A stretch of 64,000 bases of DNA, from positions 620,001 through 684,000 of the forward strand of contig JAJKFL010000026.1 of the NCBI GenBank assembly GCA_021186555.1, written 5' to 3'. This document shows positions 11,290 to 22,157 of this stretch, piece by piece (within the stretch, counting starts at the first letter, position 1; each line of letters begins with the position of its first letter). The notes below the pieces were generated by a model. The model ran no database searches. It was not told where the DNA came from and worked only from the letters and a program-made list of their open reading frames with translations. Source of the stretch: Reticulitermes speratus (lineage: Eukaryota; Arthropoda; Insecta; Blattodea; Rhinotermitidae). The position numbers were made by a program, and so were the translations under genes.

Positions 11290-12540
11290 TGGGGCCCATA
11301 GGCAATATATGGGTCTAGAGAGTATATATGGGACCTATAGGCAATATATGGAACCTACAGGATATATATGTGTACTATAGGCTGTATATGGGGTCTAAAG
11401 AATATATGTGTACTATAGGCGGTATATGGGGTCTATAGTATACATGTGTACTATAGGCTGTATATGGGGTCTATAGAATATATGTGTACTATAGGCTGTA
11501 TATGGGGTCTATAGAATATATGTGTACTATAGGCGGTATATGGGGTCTATAGAATATATGTGTACTATAGGCGGTATATGGGGTCTATAGAATATATTTA
11601 CTATAGGCGGTATATGGGGTCTATAGTATATATATGTGTACTATAGGCTGTATATGGGGTCTATAGAATATATGTGTACTATAGGCTGTATATGGGGTCT
11701 ATAGAATATATGTGTACTATAGGCTGTATATGGGGTCTATAGAATATATGTGTACTATAGGCGGTATATGGGGTCTATAGAATATATGTGTACTATAGGC
11801 GGTATATGGGGTCTATAGAATATATTTACTATAGGCGGTATATGGGGTCTATAGTATATATATGTGTACTATAGGCTGTATATGGGGTCTATAGAATATA
11901 TGTGTACTATAGGCTGTATATGGGGTCTATAGAATATATGTGTACTATAGGCGGTATATGGGGTCTATAGAATATATTTACTATAGGCGGTATATGGGGT
12001 CTATAGTATATATATGTGTACTATAGGCTGTATATGGGGTCTATAGAATATATGTGTACTATAGGCTGTATATGGGGTCTATAGAATATATGTGTACTAT
12101 AGGCTGTATATGGGGTCTATAGAATATATGTGTACTATAGGCGGTATATGGGGTCTATAGAATATATTTACTATAGGCGGTATATGGGGTCTATAGTATA
12201 TATATGTGTACTATAGGCTGTATATGGGGTCTATAGAATATATGTGTACTATAGGCGGTATATGGGGTCTATAGAATATATTTACTATAGGCGGTATATG
12301 GGGTCTATAGTATATATATGTGTACTATAGGCTGTATATGGGGTCTATAGAATATATGTGTACTATAGGCTGTATATGGGGTCTATAGAATATATGTGTA
12401 CTATAGGCGGTATATGGGGTCTATAGAATATATGTGTACTATAGGCGGTATATGGGGTCTATAGAATATATTTACTATAGGCGGTATATGGGGTCTATAG
12501 TATATATATGTGTACTATAGGCTGTATATGGGGTCTATAG
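11290..12540. repeat. 38-bp tandem array, about 33 copies
   Basis: The unit contains GTGTACTATAGGC(T/G)GTATATGG and GGTCTATAGAATATAT. Short-unit variants (AATATATTTACTATAGG, and GTATATATATGTGTAC) recur every 4 to 6 units, so there is a higher-order pattern: the short variant is followed each time by the long TATATATATG variant. The left margin (11290-11400) is diverged. Confidence 0.96.
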
Positions 12541-12574
12541 ACCATATGCAGTACCTACAGCTACGTGTTGTGCC

Positions 12575-12685
12575 TAAGCGCTGCATATCCTAAAGCCGGA
12601 CGAAGGCAGACTCTCCCTGTGCTTACTGAAACATCGCGCCATGAAGGTGTATGGAAGAAAATGGAGTGATAGCTCCAAGAATTCA
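12575..12685 (-). mobile_element. S1-type SINE 3' fragment relic
   Basis: On the minus strand it reads TTGGAGCTATCACTCC, then CATACACCTTCATGGCGCG. These match the S1 3' landmarks (AGAGCTATACCTCTACTCCC, CTTCATGGC) in order. It is short and diverged. Confidence 0.4.
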
Positions 12686-12965
12686 GCATGTCGACGCTGG
12701 TTGGTAATGAGCTGTTAGCTTCGCGCTTCGGCTGCTTTAACCCAGCAAAAAGCCCCCGGTGCGCATTGAATAGGTTTTTTTTTTGAGAATCCCAGACCAG
12801 GTACAGGGACTGTGTTGGGACTTTCGGGATTCGACTGTTCGGTCGTGTTACTGAGGTGACTGTGTGCAGCGGGGTGCAGAACTGCATTGCGTTACGACAG
12901 AACGTAACGATATACGTCAGCTTAGCTGACGTAAGCAAGTCAGGCCGTGACTTCGAATGCTTAGA

Positions 12966-13058
12966 GCAGGCACATCAGCAGGCACATGGCACATCAGTAG
13001 ACACATGGCACATCAGCAGACACATGGCACATCAGCAGACACATGGCACATCAGCAGG
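12966..13058. repeat. 19-bp minisatellite, about 5 copies
   Basis: The unit is ACATGGCACATCAGCAGAC, with GTAGAC and GGCAC variants at the edges. Confidence 0.9.
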
Positions 13059-13171
13059 CACTTTTCCAGTGCCTAAGTTCACATATCAGTCACACAGGCA
13101 CGATTTCTAAGTCAGGACCGACTGCCCGACTAATTCGACACTCGGGCTAGTGGATTATTGTAGCACGCTGT

Positions 13172-13211
13172 GGGGGGGGGGGGGGGTTGGGGGGTTGGGG
13201 GGTTGGGGGGT
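13172..13211 (+). repeat. G-rich tract with G-quadruplex potential
   Basis: A 15-base G run is followed by three TT-separated runs of six G. At least four G tracts of six or more separated by two-base loops give a very strong intramolecular quadruplex on the plus strand. It is also a likely polymerase-slippage and assembly trouble spot. Confidence 0.93.
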
Positions 13212-13554
13212 CAGACGTGATTGGTTTTGATTGGTCTCAATTGGACTTCCTCATCTGCCAGTGTAGAATGCTTCATAGCGCACAGCAATGGTTGCTGTAC
13301 CGATATAGGCTGCCCCGAAATTCAGGGGCCATTGTGACGTAATAACACAGCTCTATACCTTCTTATTTTACGGCGGCATGTAAACACCCTGTATCATACA
13401 CTCATACTTATTCTTCACTCAACAGCTATTAATAACGGCTCTTGTAAAGAATTTCAAGGCAACGTTGTTCCTATGCACAACTTCAAGGCACTTGAGGGTT
13501 TGGAGGTAACGCTCCCTTCATTCGTAACCTCATCAGTAGATGAAAGTTAGTTCT
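13212..13554. other. unique spacer
   Basis: Low-copy sequence with no supported feature. Confidence 0.5.
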
Positions 13555-13728
13555 CACCTTCACACTCCGGTTTTTTTAACCCCTGGAATCTAGCATGCAA
13601 TAGCCATTGCGTAGGAGGCTGTATGGGCCTCAGATCCGATCTGGACGTTTCGGGAGAAGACAAAAATCTGTTACATTTTATGGGAACAGTAGCTTGTTTA
13701 GTTTACCGACTCAGCTATCGTGGCTCCC
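13555..13728 (-). mobile_element. S1-type SINE, diverged, with recognisable 5' end
   Basis: On the minus strand it begins GAGCCACGATAGCTGAGTCGG, an A-box-like tRNA start also present at 58419 and 35627. It continues through a region replacing the B box, then CCGAAACGTCCAGATCGG, AGGCCCATACAGCCTCC and GGGTTAAAAAAACCGG. The 3' half is missing. Confidence 0.65.
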
Positions 13729-14160
13729 CAAACTGTCATTACCGCACATTACATAGGGTCGAACAGTAGGATGTGGCATGATGTGGCCGTGGCCTACTCT
13801 AAGGTTGTATCCAGGCACTTCCTCTGCAGCTAGTGACAAAAGCCACATGAACCACAATGAGGACAGTCAGTGTCTAAGTCGGGATTCGAACCAGGAATGT
13901 GCTGAAATGAAGGCTTCTCTTCTGCTCTGATTTTGAATTAATTTCTTATACAGTGTGCAAGTTCTAGACATTCTTACGAAGTCCACAGTAGGGGATCCAC
14001 GTGTCTGAAGTCTTGAATCTGCACAAGATAAAACGACACAATAAGACGGACACACGTGTATGTCACAAAGAATACTGTGTCACGTGACCTCAGCCTAACA
14101 CCGAACAAGCCTTTGGCCATTGTCTGGTTCTTCAAGTATCAATCAGTATTATGAAGTCAG
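13729..14160. other. low-copy spacer with an isolated B-box-like sequence
   Basis: The minus strand at about 13877-13895 contains CCTGGTTCGAATCCCGAC, a perfect Pol III B-box pattern. No tRNA fold and no SINE body that I recognise accompanies it, so an old SINE remnant is the likeliest source. No gene is supported. Confidence 0.45.
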
Positions 14161-14204
14161 AAAAGTATATACAGGGTGTTGGTGGAGACACCTGAAGCAA
14201 AGGA

Positions 14205-14315
14205 AACACTTGAAAGATCTCGACGTAAATGGGAGGATAATGTTAAAATGGATCTTAAAGAAACAGAACAGGGGGACGAGGAATGGATTGATCTGGGATC
14301 GGCTTAATAACAGTA
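14205..14315 (+). pseudogene. LINE ORF C-terminal fragment, decayed
   Basis: One frame reads RSRRKWEDNVKMDLKETEQG then DEEWIDLGSA, aligning with the [11 protein letters not shown]...MDWIDLAQDRD stretch of the copies at 15656 and 39122. It breaks off after GSA, where the family has AQDRDRW. No (GTTA)n tail is seen, so it is truncated at both ends. Confidence 0.75.
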
Positions 14316-14709
14316 ATAACTTTCTACACGTGCACAATTTTGAGCAGTACCACAGTGCAGCAGACTGCACTGCCATCCTCAGGGGACTTCAGACATTAAA
14401 GGCGTCTGAATGTTACACAGGCACGATGACGGTAAAACAGACATGAAGATTGCAGGAATTTCTGCTCACCCTGTATCATCCTGCACTCTGTCGCTGCATG
14501 CATTTGCTAGGTTACACGCACAATGAAGTCTAGTGCCAGTGCGTTACGCAAGTGATATGTCTGCTGGCTGAACGCTGCAAGGTACGGCTACAAATATGGA
14601 TGCTAACGAGACGAAATTTCATTTCGGAAAATCTTGGAATAAAGATTTGAAAGTTGTGTAATGCCTGGCGCAGTACATAAATTTTACCACAATTTTCTTA
14701 GCTTTCAAA

Positions 14710-15543
14710 ATGTCCCACGTTGTCACGCTGTCACGGTCCACGTACAAAAATGTCCCACGTTGTCACGCTGTCACAGTCCACGTACAAAAATGTCCCACGT
14801 TGTCACGCTGTCACGGTCCACGTACAAAAATGTCCCACGTTGTCACGCTGTCACGGTCCACGTACAAAAATGTCCCACGTTGTCACGCTGTCACGGTCCA
14901 CGTACAACAATGTCCCACGTTTTCACGCTGTCACAGTCCACGTACAAAAATGTCCCACGTTGTCACGCTGTCACGGTCCACGTACAAAAATGTCCCACGT
15001 TGTCACGCTGTCACGGTCCACGTACAAAAATGTCCCACGTTGTCACGCTGTCACAGTCCACGTACAAAAATGTCCCACGTTGTCACGCTGTCACGGTCCA
15101 CGTACAAAAATGTCCCACGTTGTCACGCTGTCACAGTCCACGTACAAAAATGTCCCACGTTGTCACGCTGTCACGGTCCAGTACAAATGTCCACGTTGTC
15201 ACGCTGTCACGTCCACGTACAAAAATGTCCCACGTTGTCACGCTGTCACGGTCCACGTACAAAAATGTCCCACGTTGTCACGCTGTCACGGTCCACGTAC
15301 AAAAATGTCCCACGTTGTCACGCTGTCACGGTCCACGTACAAAAATGTCCCACGTTGTCACGCTGTCACGGTCCACGTACAAAAATGTCCCACGTTGTCA
15401 CGCTGTCACGGTCCACGTACAAAAATGTCCCACGTAGTCACGCTGTCACGGTCCACGTACAAAAATGTCCCACGTTGTCACGCTGTCACGGTCCACGTAC
15501 AAAAATGTCCCACGTTGTCACGCTGTCACGGTCCACGTACACA
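14710..15543. repeat. 40-bp tandem array, about 21 copies, stop-free in all three plus frames
   Basis: The unit is TGTCCCACGTTGTCACGCTG then TCACGGTCCACGTACAAAAA. It contains no TAA, TAG or TGA in any plus frame. Because 40 is not divisible by three, the three frames read the same 40-residue super-repeat in different phases, giving three overlapping frames of 258 to 316 codons. One cluster of small deletions occurs near 15180-15220. The G/A change in CAC(G/A)GTCC recurs irregularly. Confidence 0.96.
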
Positions 15544-15655
15544 CGTGTCTTGTGTACGCCTATACGAACAGTATCGCCCTCTCTGGTCCGACAGTCACAG
15601 ACTGACGTCACTAACAGCACTGTTTGCGGATGTACAAGTATTATACTGAATGTGA

Positions 15656-15880
15656 CGTAGATGGGAGGATAATATTAAATTATCTTCAAGAAGTGGAATG
15701 GGGGGCATGGAGTGGATTGATATGGCTCAGGATAGGGACAGGTGGAGGGCTCTTGTGAGTGCGGTAATGAACTTTCGGGTTCCATAAATGAGGGGAATTT
15801 CTTGACTAGCTGAGAAACTGTTAGCTTCTCAAGAAGGACTGTGCTACATGGAGTTAGTTAGTTAGTTAGTTAGTTAGTGA
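15656..15880 (+). pseudogene. LINE ORF C-terminus plus 3' UTR and (GTTA)n tail
   Basis: One uninterrupted frame from 15656 to the stop at 15787 reads [20 protein letters not shown] then [20 protein letters not shown] and RVP*. This is the best preserved C-terminus of the LINE family in the window. After the stop come GGGGAATTTCTTGAC, GTTAGCTTCTCAAGAAGGAC and a (GTTA)n microsatellite tail at about 15852-15878. The 5' end is truncated immediately after the preceding tandem array region, typical of incomplete target-primed reverse transcription. Confidence 0.88.
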
Positions 15881-15967
15881 ATCAAACCGGACTGTGAATG
15901 TGTAAAGTAGCACTGACATACATTTACACCCCTAACTAAACTAAACTGTGGCTCTCAGAGCGTCGGT

Positions 15968-18334
15968 CTTACACAACTCCCGTCAATCTTACACACCTCA
16001 CGTCAATCTTACACACCTCCCGTCAATCTTACACACCTCACGTCAACTTACACACTCCGTCAATCTTACACACCTCACGTCAATCTTACACACCTCCGTC
16101 AATCGTACAACTCCGTCAATCTTACACACCTCCCGTCAATCTTACACACCTCACGTCAATCTTACACACCCTCCACCGTCAATCTTACACACTCCTCACG
16201 TCAATCTTCACACACCTCACGTCAATCTTACACACCTCACGTCAATCTTACACACTCACGTCAATCTTACACACCTCCGTCAATCTTACACACCTCACGT
16301 CAATCTTACACACCTCCGTCAATCTTACACACCTCCGTCAATCTTACACACCACGTCAATCTACACCAGTACAATTCTTACACACCTCACGTCAACTTAC
16401 ACCCTCACGTCAATCTACACACCTCACGTCAATCTTACACACCTCACGTCAATCTTACACACCTCACGTCAATCTTACACACCTCACGTCAATCTTACAC
16501 ACCTCACGTCAATCTTACACACTCACTCAATCTTACACACTCACGTCAATCTCTTACACACCTCACGTCAATCTTACACACCTCACGTCAATCTTACACA
16601 CCTCACGTCAATCTTACACACCTCACGTCAATCTAAACTACTCATACACCTCACGTCAATCTTACACACCTCACGTCAATCTTACAATACAAACTACACA
16701 CTCACGTCAATCTTACACACCTCACGTCAATCTTACACACCTCACGTCAATCTTACACACCTCACGTCAATCTTACACACCTCACGTCAATCTTACACAC
16801 CTCACGTCAATCTTACAATCATCAACACCTCACGTCAATCTTACACAACTCACGTCAATCTTACACACCTCACGTCAATCTTACACAACCTCACGTCAAT
16901 CTTACACACCTCACGTCAATCTTACACACCTCACGTCAATCTTACACACCTCACGTCAATCTTACATCACCTTCACTCAGTCAATCTTACACACCTCACG
17001 TCAATCTTACACACCTCACGTCAATCTTACACAACTCACGTCAATCTTACAAACCTCACGTCAATCTTACACACCTCACGTCAATCTTACACACCTCACG
17101 TCAATCTTACACACCTCACGTCAATCTTACACACTCACGTCAATCTTACACACCTCACGTCAATCTTACACACCTCACGTCAATCTTACACACCTCACGT
17201 CAATCTTACACACCTCACGTCAATCTTACACACCTCACGTCAATCTTACACACCTCACGTCAATCTTACACACCTCACGTCAATCTTACACACCTCACGT
17301 CAATCTTACACACCTCACGTCAATCTTACACACCTCACGTCAATCTTACACACCTCACGTCAATCTTACACACCTCACGTCAATCTTACACACCTCACGT
17401 CAATCTTACACACCTCACGTCAATCTTACACACACTCACGTCAATCTTACACACCTCACGTCAATCTTACACACCTCACGTCAATCTTACACACCTCACG
17501 TCAATCTACACACCTCACGTCAATCTTACACACCTCACGTCAATCTTACACACCTCACGTCAATCTTACACACCTCACGTCAATCTTACACCACCTCACG
17601 TCAATCATACCTCACATCACTCACTCAATCTTCACACTCACGTCAATCTTACACACCTCACGTCAATCTTAACACACCTCACGTCACATCTACACACCTC
17701 TACATCACTCTAACACACCTCACGTCACATCTTACAACACCTCACGTCACATCACTCAACACACCTCACGTCACATCATCTAACACACCTCACGTCACAT
17801 CATCTACACACACCTCACGTCACATACTCAACACACTCACGTCACATCACTCAACACACCTCAGTCACATACTCAACACCTCACGTCAATCACTCACAAC
17901 TCACTCACGTCACATCATACACACCTCACGTCACATCACTCAACACACCTCACGTCACATCACTCAACACACCTCACGTCACATCACTCAACACACTCAC
18001 GTCACATCACTCAACACACCTCACGTCACATCACTCACACACCTCACGTCACACTCACTCACACACACCTCACGTCACATCACTCAACACACCTCACGTC
18101 ACATCACTCAACACACCTCACGTCACATCACTCAACACACCTCACGTCACATCACTCAACACACCTCACGTCACATCACTCAACACACCTCACGTCACAT
18201 CACTCAACACACCTCACGTCACATCACTCAACACACCTCACGTCACATCACTCAACACACCTCACGTCACATCACTCAACACACCTCACGTCACATCACT
18301 CAACACACCTCACGACACATCACTCAACACACCA
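15968..18334. repeat. 20-bp array passing into a 24-bp array, over 100 copies, indel-rich
   Basis: From 15968 to about 17690 the unit is CTTACACACCTCACGTCAAT (20 bp). From about 17690 to 18334 it changes to CACATCACTCAACACACCTC plus ACGT (24 bp). The shared CACACCTCACGTCA core shows that one derived from the other. Between about 16040-16700 and 17590-18060 many units carry one- to five-base deletions or insertions, whereas 17100-17500 is almost perfect. Confidence 0.96.
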
Positions 18335-18404
18335 ACATGACACGGCATTCAGACTGCGGGTTGAACAAGCAAGAAACAATTCCTGGTTTCTACACAAAGA
18401 AGCA

Positions 18405-18612
18405 GGAGGTTTTTCTTCTCCGAAACGTCCGTAAAGTCTCTGTAGTCCATACAGCTTCTTATTCGTTAACTACCCTTGGGGTAAAGCGGTCGGGGCGTGA
18501 AGGTGACCACTAACCTCAATCTAAACCAGACTTCAAGTATCAGTGGAGCAATACATCTACTCCCACCATATGCCTTTATGGCTTGTACAGGGAAAGCTTT
18601 ACTTTCCATCAT
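18405..18612 (+). mobile_element. S1-type SINE, 5'-truncated relic
   Basis: It contains TCTCCGAAACGTCCGTAAAG, TAGTCCATACAGCTTC, GGGGTAAAGCGGTCGGGGCG, AGCAATACATCTACTCCCAC and CTTTATGGCTTGTACAGGG, the S1 landmarks in order. The tRNA-like head and the AAAGGT-type tail are lost. Confidence 0.65.
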
Positions 18613-18711
18613 CGAAATGTTTTACAATTTTAGTCAGACTTAGTAAGAGTGTCATTAAATAAACAACAAATTTTATAAATTTACGTTATGTTCACCGTAC
18701 ATCTTAGCTAT

Positions 18712-18828
18712 AAGCTTCAATTCTCTAACCAACAAATGCACCTTTCATTTTCTCACTTCTATCCACCCTACATATGTTTCGACCTATTTTGGTCATCATC
18801 AGGGGTTATACCGATATAGTCACCTCAC
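18712..18828 (-). repeat. left arm of inverted repeat around the 21-bp array
   Basis: About 115 bp (CCAACAAATGCACCTTTCAT, TCACTTCTATCCACCC, GACCTATTTTGGTCATCATC, CGATATAGTCAC) is present in inverted orientation at 20168-20282. It carries a hammerhead-like motif. Landmarks shared with copies elsewhere (ACAAATG near one end, GTTTCGA-hairpin-CATC in the middle) suggest a Penelope-type terminal repeat. Confidence 0.8.
18765..18806 (-). ncRNA. hammerhead ribozyme-like motif (copy 2)
   Basis: On the minus strand: ACCC (stem I), CTGATGA (canonical core box), stem II GACC-AAAATA-GGTC, GAAA core, palindromic ACATATGT (short stem III) and A as the cleavage-site base. GGGT follows and can pair with the starting ACCC. 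An extra T between the core box and stem II departs from the simplest model, but it is shared by most copies here. Hammerheads with very short stem III are known from Penelope-like retroelements; activity is untested. Confidence 0.5.
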
Positions 18829-19010
18829 TGTTGCGTGTTAGTGACGTCACAAACACGCAACAGGACATACAACAGCAGAGGACGGACATCAACAGTTATA
18901 CAAGGCCGACTGCCAACAATTTAAATTTAAATAAATTTGAATTTTAAATTTTAAAATTGATAATTTTAATAATTATAACGACGTTGATATCTCCAACGAC
19001 ATAGTACCCT

Positions 19011-20031
19011 GTGTTCACAACTTACAGCGCTGTGTTCACAACTTACAGCGCTGTGTTCACAACTTATAGCGCTGTGTTCACAACTTATAGTGCTGTGTTC
19101 ACAACTTATAGTGCTGTGTTCACAAATTATAGTGCTGTGTTCACAACTTATAGTGCTGTGTTCACAACTTATAGTGCTGTGCTCAGAACTTATAGTGCTG
19201 TGTTCACAACTTATAGTGCTGTGCTCAGAACTTATAGTGCTGTGTTCACAACTTATAGTGCTGTGCTCAGAACTTATAGTGCTGTGCTCAGAACTTATAG
19301 TGCTGTGTTCACAACTTATAGTGCTGTGTTCAGAACTTATAGTGCTGTGTTCACAACTTATAGTGCTGTGTTCACAACTTATAGTGCTCTGTTCACAACT
19401 TGTAGTGCTGTGTTCACAACTTATATTGCTGTGTTCACAACTTATAGTGCTGTGTTCACAACTTATAGTGCTGTGTTCACAACTTACAGCGCTGTGTTCA
19501 CAACTTATAGCGCTGTGTTCACAACTTATAGTGCTGTGTTCACAACTTATAGTGCTGTGTTCACAACTTATAGTGCTGTGTTCACAAATTATAGTGCTGT
19601 GTTCACAACTTATAGTGCTGTGTTCACAACTTATAGTGCTGTGCTCAGAACTTATAGTGCTGTGTTCACAACTTATAGTGCTGTGCTCAGAACTTATAGT
19701 GCTGTGTTCACAACTTATAGTGCTGTGCTCAGAACTTATAGTGCTGTGCTCAGAACTTATAGTGCTGTGTTCAGAACTTATAGTGCTGTGTTCACAACTT
19801 ATAGTGCTGTGTTCACAACTTATAGTGCTGTGTTCACAACTTGTAGTGCTGTGTTCACAACTTGTAGTGCTGTGTTCACAACTTGTAGTGCTGTGTTCAC
19901 AACTTATATTGCTGTGTTCACAACTTATAGTGCTGTGTTCACAACTTATAGTGCTGTGTTCACAACTTATAGTGCTGTGTTCACAACTTATAGTGCTGTG
20001 TTCACAACTTATAGTGCTGTGTTCACAACTT
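19011..20031. repeat. 21-bp tandem array, about 49 copies, with 462-bp higher-order repeat
   Basis: The unit is GTGCTGTGTTCACAACTTAT plus A. The order of variants (TTCACAA, CTCAGAA, ACTTGTAG, TTATATTGC) in about 19140-19500 recurs 462 bp (22 units) downstream, so a 22-unit block was duplicated. The unit is stop-free in several frames on both strands, producing frames of about 350 codons (repeats such as SCEHSTI) that I do not call as genes. Confidence 0.96.
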
Positions 20032-20167
20032 CTAACACAATATATATATATATACCAAGACAATTCAAAAATTAAAGAAACTGTGATTGTGTTTTTAGCT
20101 ATTGGTGACAGCCAATTACTGTAAACAGCATAATGTTATACGTCAGTACCTAATGAATGAGTGAACA

Positions 20168-20282
20168 GTGAAGTGACTATATCGGTGTACCTCTTATGAT
20201 GACCAAAATAGGTCGAAACATATATAGGGTGGATAGAAGTGAGAAAATGAAAGGTGAATTTGTTGGTTAGAGAATTGAAACA
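20168..20282 (+). repeat. right arm of inverted repeat around the 21-bp array
   Basis: Inverted counterpart of 18712-18828, with GTGACTATATCGGTGTACC-like start (GACTATATCGGTGTACCTC), ATGATGACCAAAATAGGTCG, ATAGGGTGGATAGAAGTGAG and AATTTGTTGGTTAGAGAATT. The two arms enclose about 1.34 kb, of which about 1.02 kb is the 21-bp array. Confidence 0.8.
20188..20230 (+). ncRNA. hammerhead-like motif (copy 3), mutated core
   Basis: Partner of copy 2 in the right arm. Stem II (GACC-AAAATA-GGTC), GAAAC and the short palindromic segment are kept, but the core reads CTTATGATG, so C-U-G-A is altered and the copy is probably inactive. Confidence 0.4.
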
Positions 20283-20547
20283 AATACTAGTTTCTGCGAA
20301 ATATTTCGATACGTGTGGAACAGTGGCAGGTCTGATGAACTGGATGTCAAAAAAGAGACGCTGTGCGTCCGTTAACTGGTGAGTCAGCCTCATCCGTTCG
20401 CTAGACATAAAATCCTGACGATGAGAGGTCAGAGTTCATATCCTAATTTGCATGAGTATGAACAGACATGTAATCTTCCTCACCGGGATCAGTCATAAAA
20501 CAAACACCGGAAAGCACACTTAATACAAAGTGCACAAATTCAATTGA
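20283..20547. other. unique spacer
   Basis: Low-copy sequence with no supported gene or repeat. Confidence 0.5.
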
Positions 20548-21495
20548 CGTAAAGTACGACCGAACTAGCATGACGTACTGCTGCTTACTACGTAAAGTAC
20601 GACCGAACTAGCATGACGTACTGTTGCTTACTACGTAAAGTACGACCGAACTAGCATGACGTACTGTTGCTTACTAAGTAAAGTACGACCGAACTAGCAT
20701 GACGTACTGCTGCTTACTAAGTAAAGTACGACAGAACTAGCATGACGTACTGTTGCTTACTAAGTAAAGTATCGACAGAACTAGCATGACGTACTGCTGC
20801 TTACTACGTAAAGTACGACCGAACTAGCATGACGTACTGTTGCTTACTAAGTAAAGTACGACCGAACTAGCATGACGTACTGCTGCTTACTAAGTAAAGT
20901 ACGACAGAACTAGCATGACGTACTGTTGCTTACTAAGTAAAGTATCGACAGAACTAGCATGACGTACTGCTGCTTACTACGTAAAGTACGACCGAACTAG
21001 CATGACGTACTGTTGCTTACTAAGTAAAGTACGACAGAACTAGCATGACGTACTGTTGCTTACTACGTAAAGTACGACCGAACTAGCATGACGTACTGCT
21101 GCTTACTACGTAAAGTACGACCGAACTAGCATGACGTACTGTTGCTTACTACGTAAAGTACGACCGAGCTAGCATGACGTACTGTTGCTTACTACGTAAA
21201 GTACGACCGAACTAGCATGACGTACTGCTGCTTACTACGTAAAGTACGACCGAACTAGCATGACGTACTGCTGCTTACTACGTAAAGTACGACCGAACTA
21301 GCATGACGTACTGCTGCTTACTAAGTAAAGTACGACCGAACTAGCTTGACGTACTGCTGCTTACTACGTAAAGTACGACCGAACTAGCATGACGTACTGC
21401 TGCTTACTACGTAAAGTACGACCGAACTAGCTTGACGTACTGCTGCTTACTACGTAAAGTACGACCGAACTAGCATGACGTAATGCTGCTTACTC
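20548..21495. repeat. 43-bp tandem array, about 22 copies
   Basis: The unit contains ACGTAAAGTACGACCGAACT and AGCATGACGTACTGCTGCTT plus ACT. Variants CTACG/CTAAG, CTGCTG/CTGTTG, CGACC/CGACAG and a one-base insertion (TATCGAC) recur in the same order in neighbouring blocks. Each unit carries a TGACGTA motif, like a cAMP-response half-site, which may be coincidental. Confidence 0.96.
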
Positions 21496-21719
21496 AGGAG
21501 AAAATGTATCACGTTTTTATGTCCGGGCTGACCTTGTGGAGTTAAATGTGAGATTCCTCAAAAAGTATGAGTGTGTGTCGCTACAAACTTAGATGTTTAA
21601 CACAACAACACAACAGCACAACGTGTGTTGACTGTTACACATCGCTTACTGTCATAAGCTTCTACACACACAACGGTCACTTCCCCTTCTGTCACCAAGG
21701 TAACTGCAACAGGAGTTCT
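21496..21719. other. unique spacer
   Basis: Nothing recognised. Confidence 0.45.
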
Positions 21720-22010
21720 GAACTTAGCCGTGCCATGGCTCAGGCGGTTAGTCGCCGGCCTCTCACCGCGGAGGCCCGGGTTCCATCTCGGGGTCAGTCC
21801 ATGTGGGATTTGTGGTGGACAAAGAGGCACTGGGACAGGTTCCCCCCCCCCCGTACCTCTGTTTTCCCCTGTCAATTTCATTCCATCGGTGCTCCATTAC
21901 ACGGAAAAATGAAAAAACTAATCATCTTCATCACAGGTTGCACAATAAACCTCAAGGCTGCGGTGCGTCCGTAGCTTATGCTGCGGGGCCCTTCACCACA
22001 AAAAAAAAGG
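21720..22010 (+). mobile_element. tRNA-derived SINE, family S3, nearly full length
   Basis: It starts GCCATGGCTCAGGCGGTTAG (A box), continues GCCGGCCTCTCACCGCGGAG and has the B box GGGTTCCATCTC. The body follows: TTTGTGGTGGACAAAGAGGC, CAATTTCATTCCATCGGTGC, AATCATCTTCATCACAGG and GCGGGGCCCTTCACCACA. Its 3' side ends in an A-rich run (about 21998-22010). A fragment of the same family lies at 44519-44650. The C10 run at about 21843 is a local expansion. Confidence 0.85.
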
Positions 22011-22157
22011 CGTCTGGTTGAATATAGTTCAACTACCAAAGTTGAACGGGGAATTTTTAAGAACAAGTTTAATCAAAATTAGGTTACTTATTATAGCCTA
22101 TAAAAGAGTGCTCAATAGTTGCGGGCTTGCAAGGTAGTAAAGTGGGTACAAGATATA
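22011..22157. other. short unique spacer ending in the TA target of the next element
   Basis: No feature apart from TA at 22156-22157 next to the mariner-type terminal repeat. Confidence 0.5.

Noticed and set aside
13877..13895. tRNA gene suggested by a perfect B box
   Set aside because: No A box at the right distance and no acceptor stem. More likely a SINE relic.
14710..15543. CRISPR array (regular direct repeats)
   Set aside because: Repeats are contiguous with no unique spacers. The same holds for all other arrays here, and the genome is eukaryotic.
20548..21495. cAMP-response-element cluster (TGACGTA in every 43-bp unit)
   Set aside because: The motif is there because the unit is repeated. 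No nearby gene or promoter could use it.
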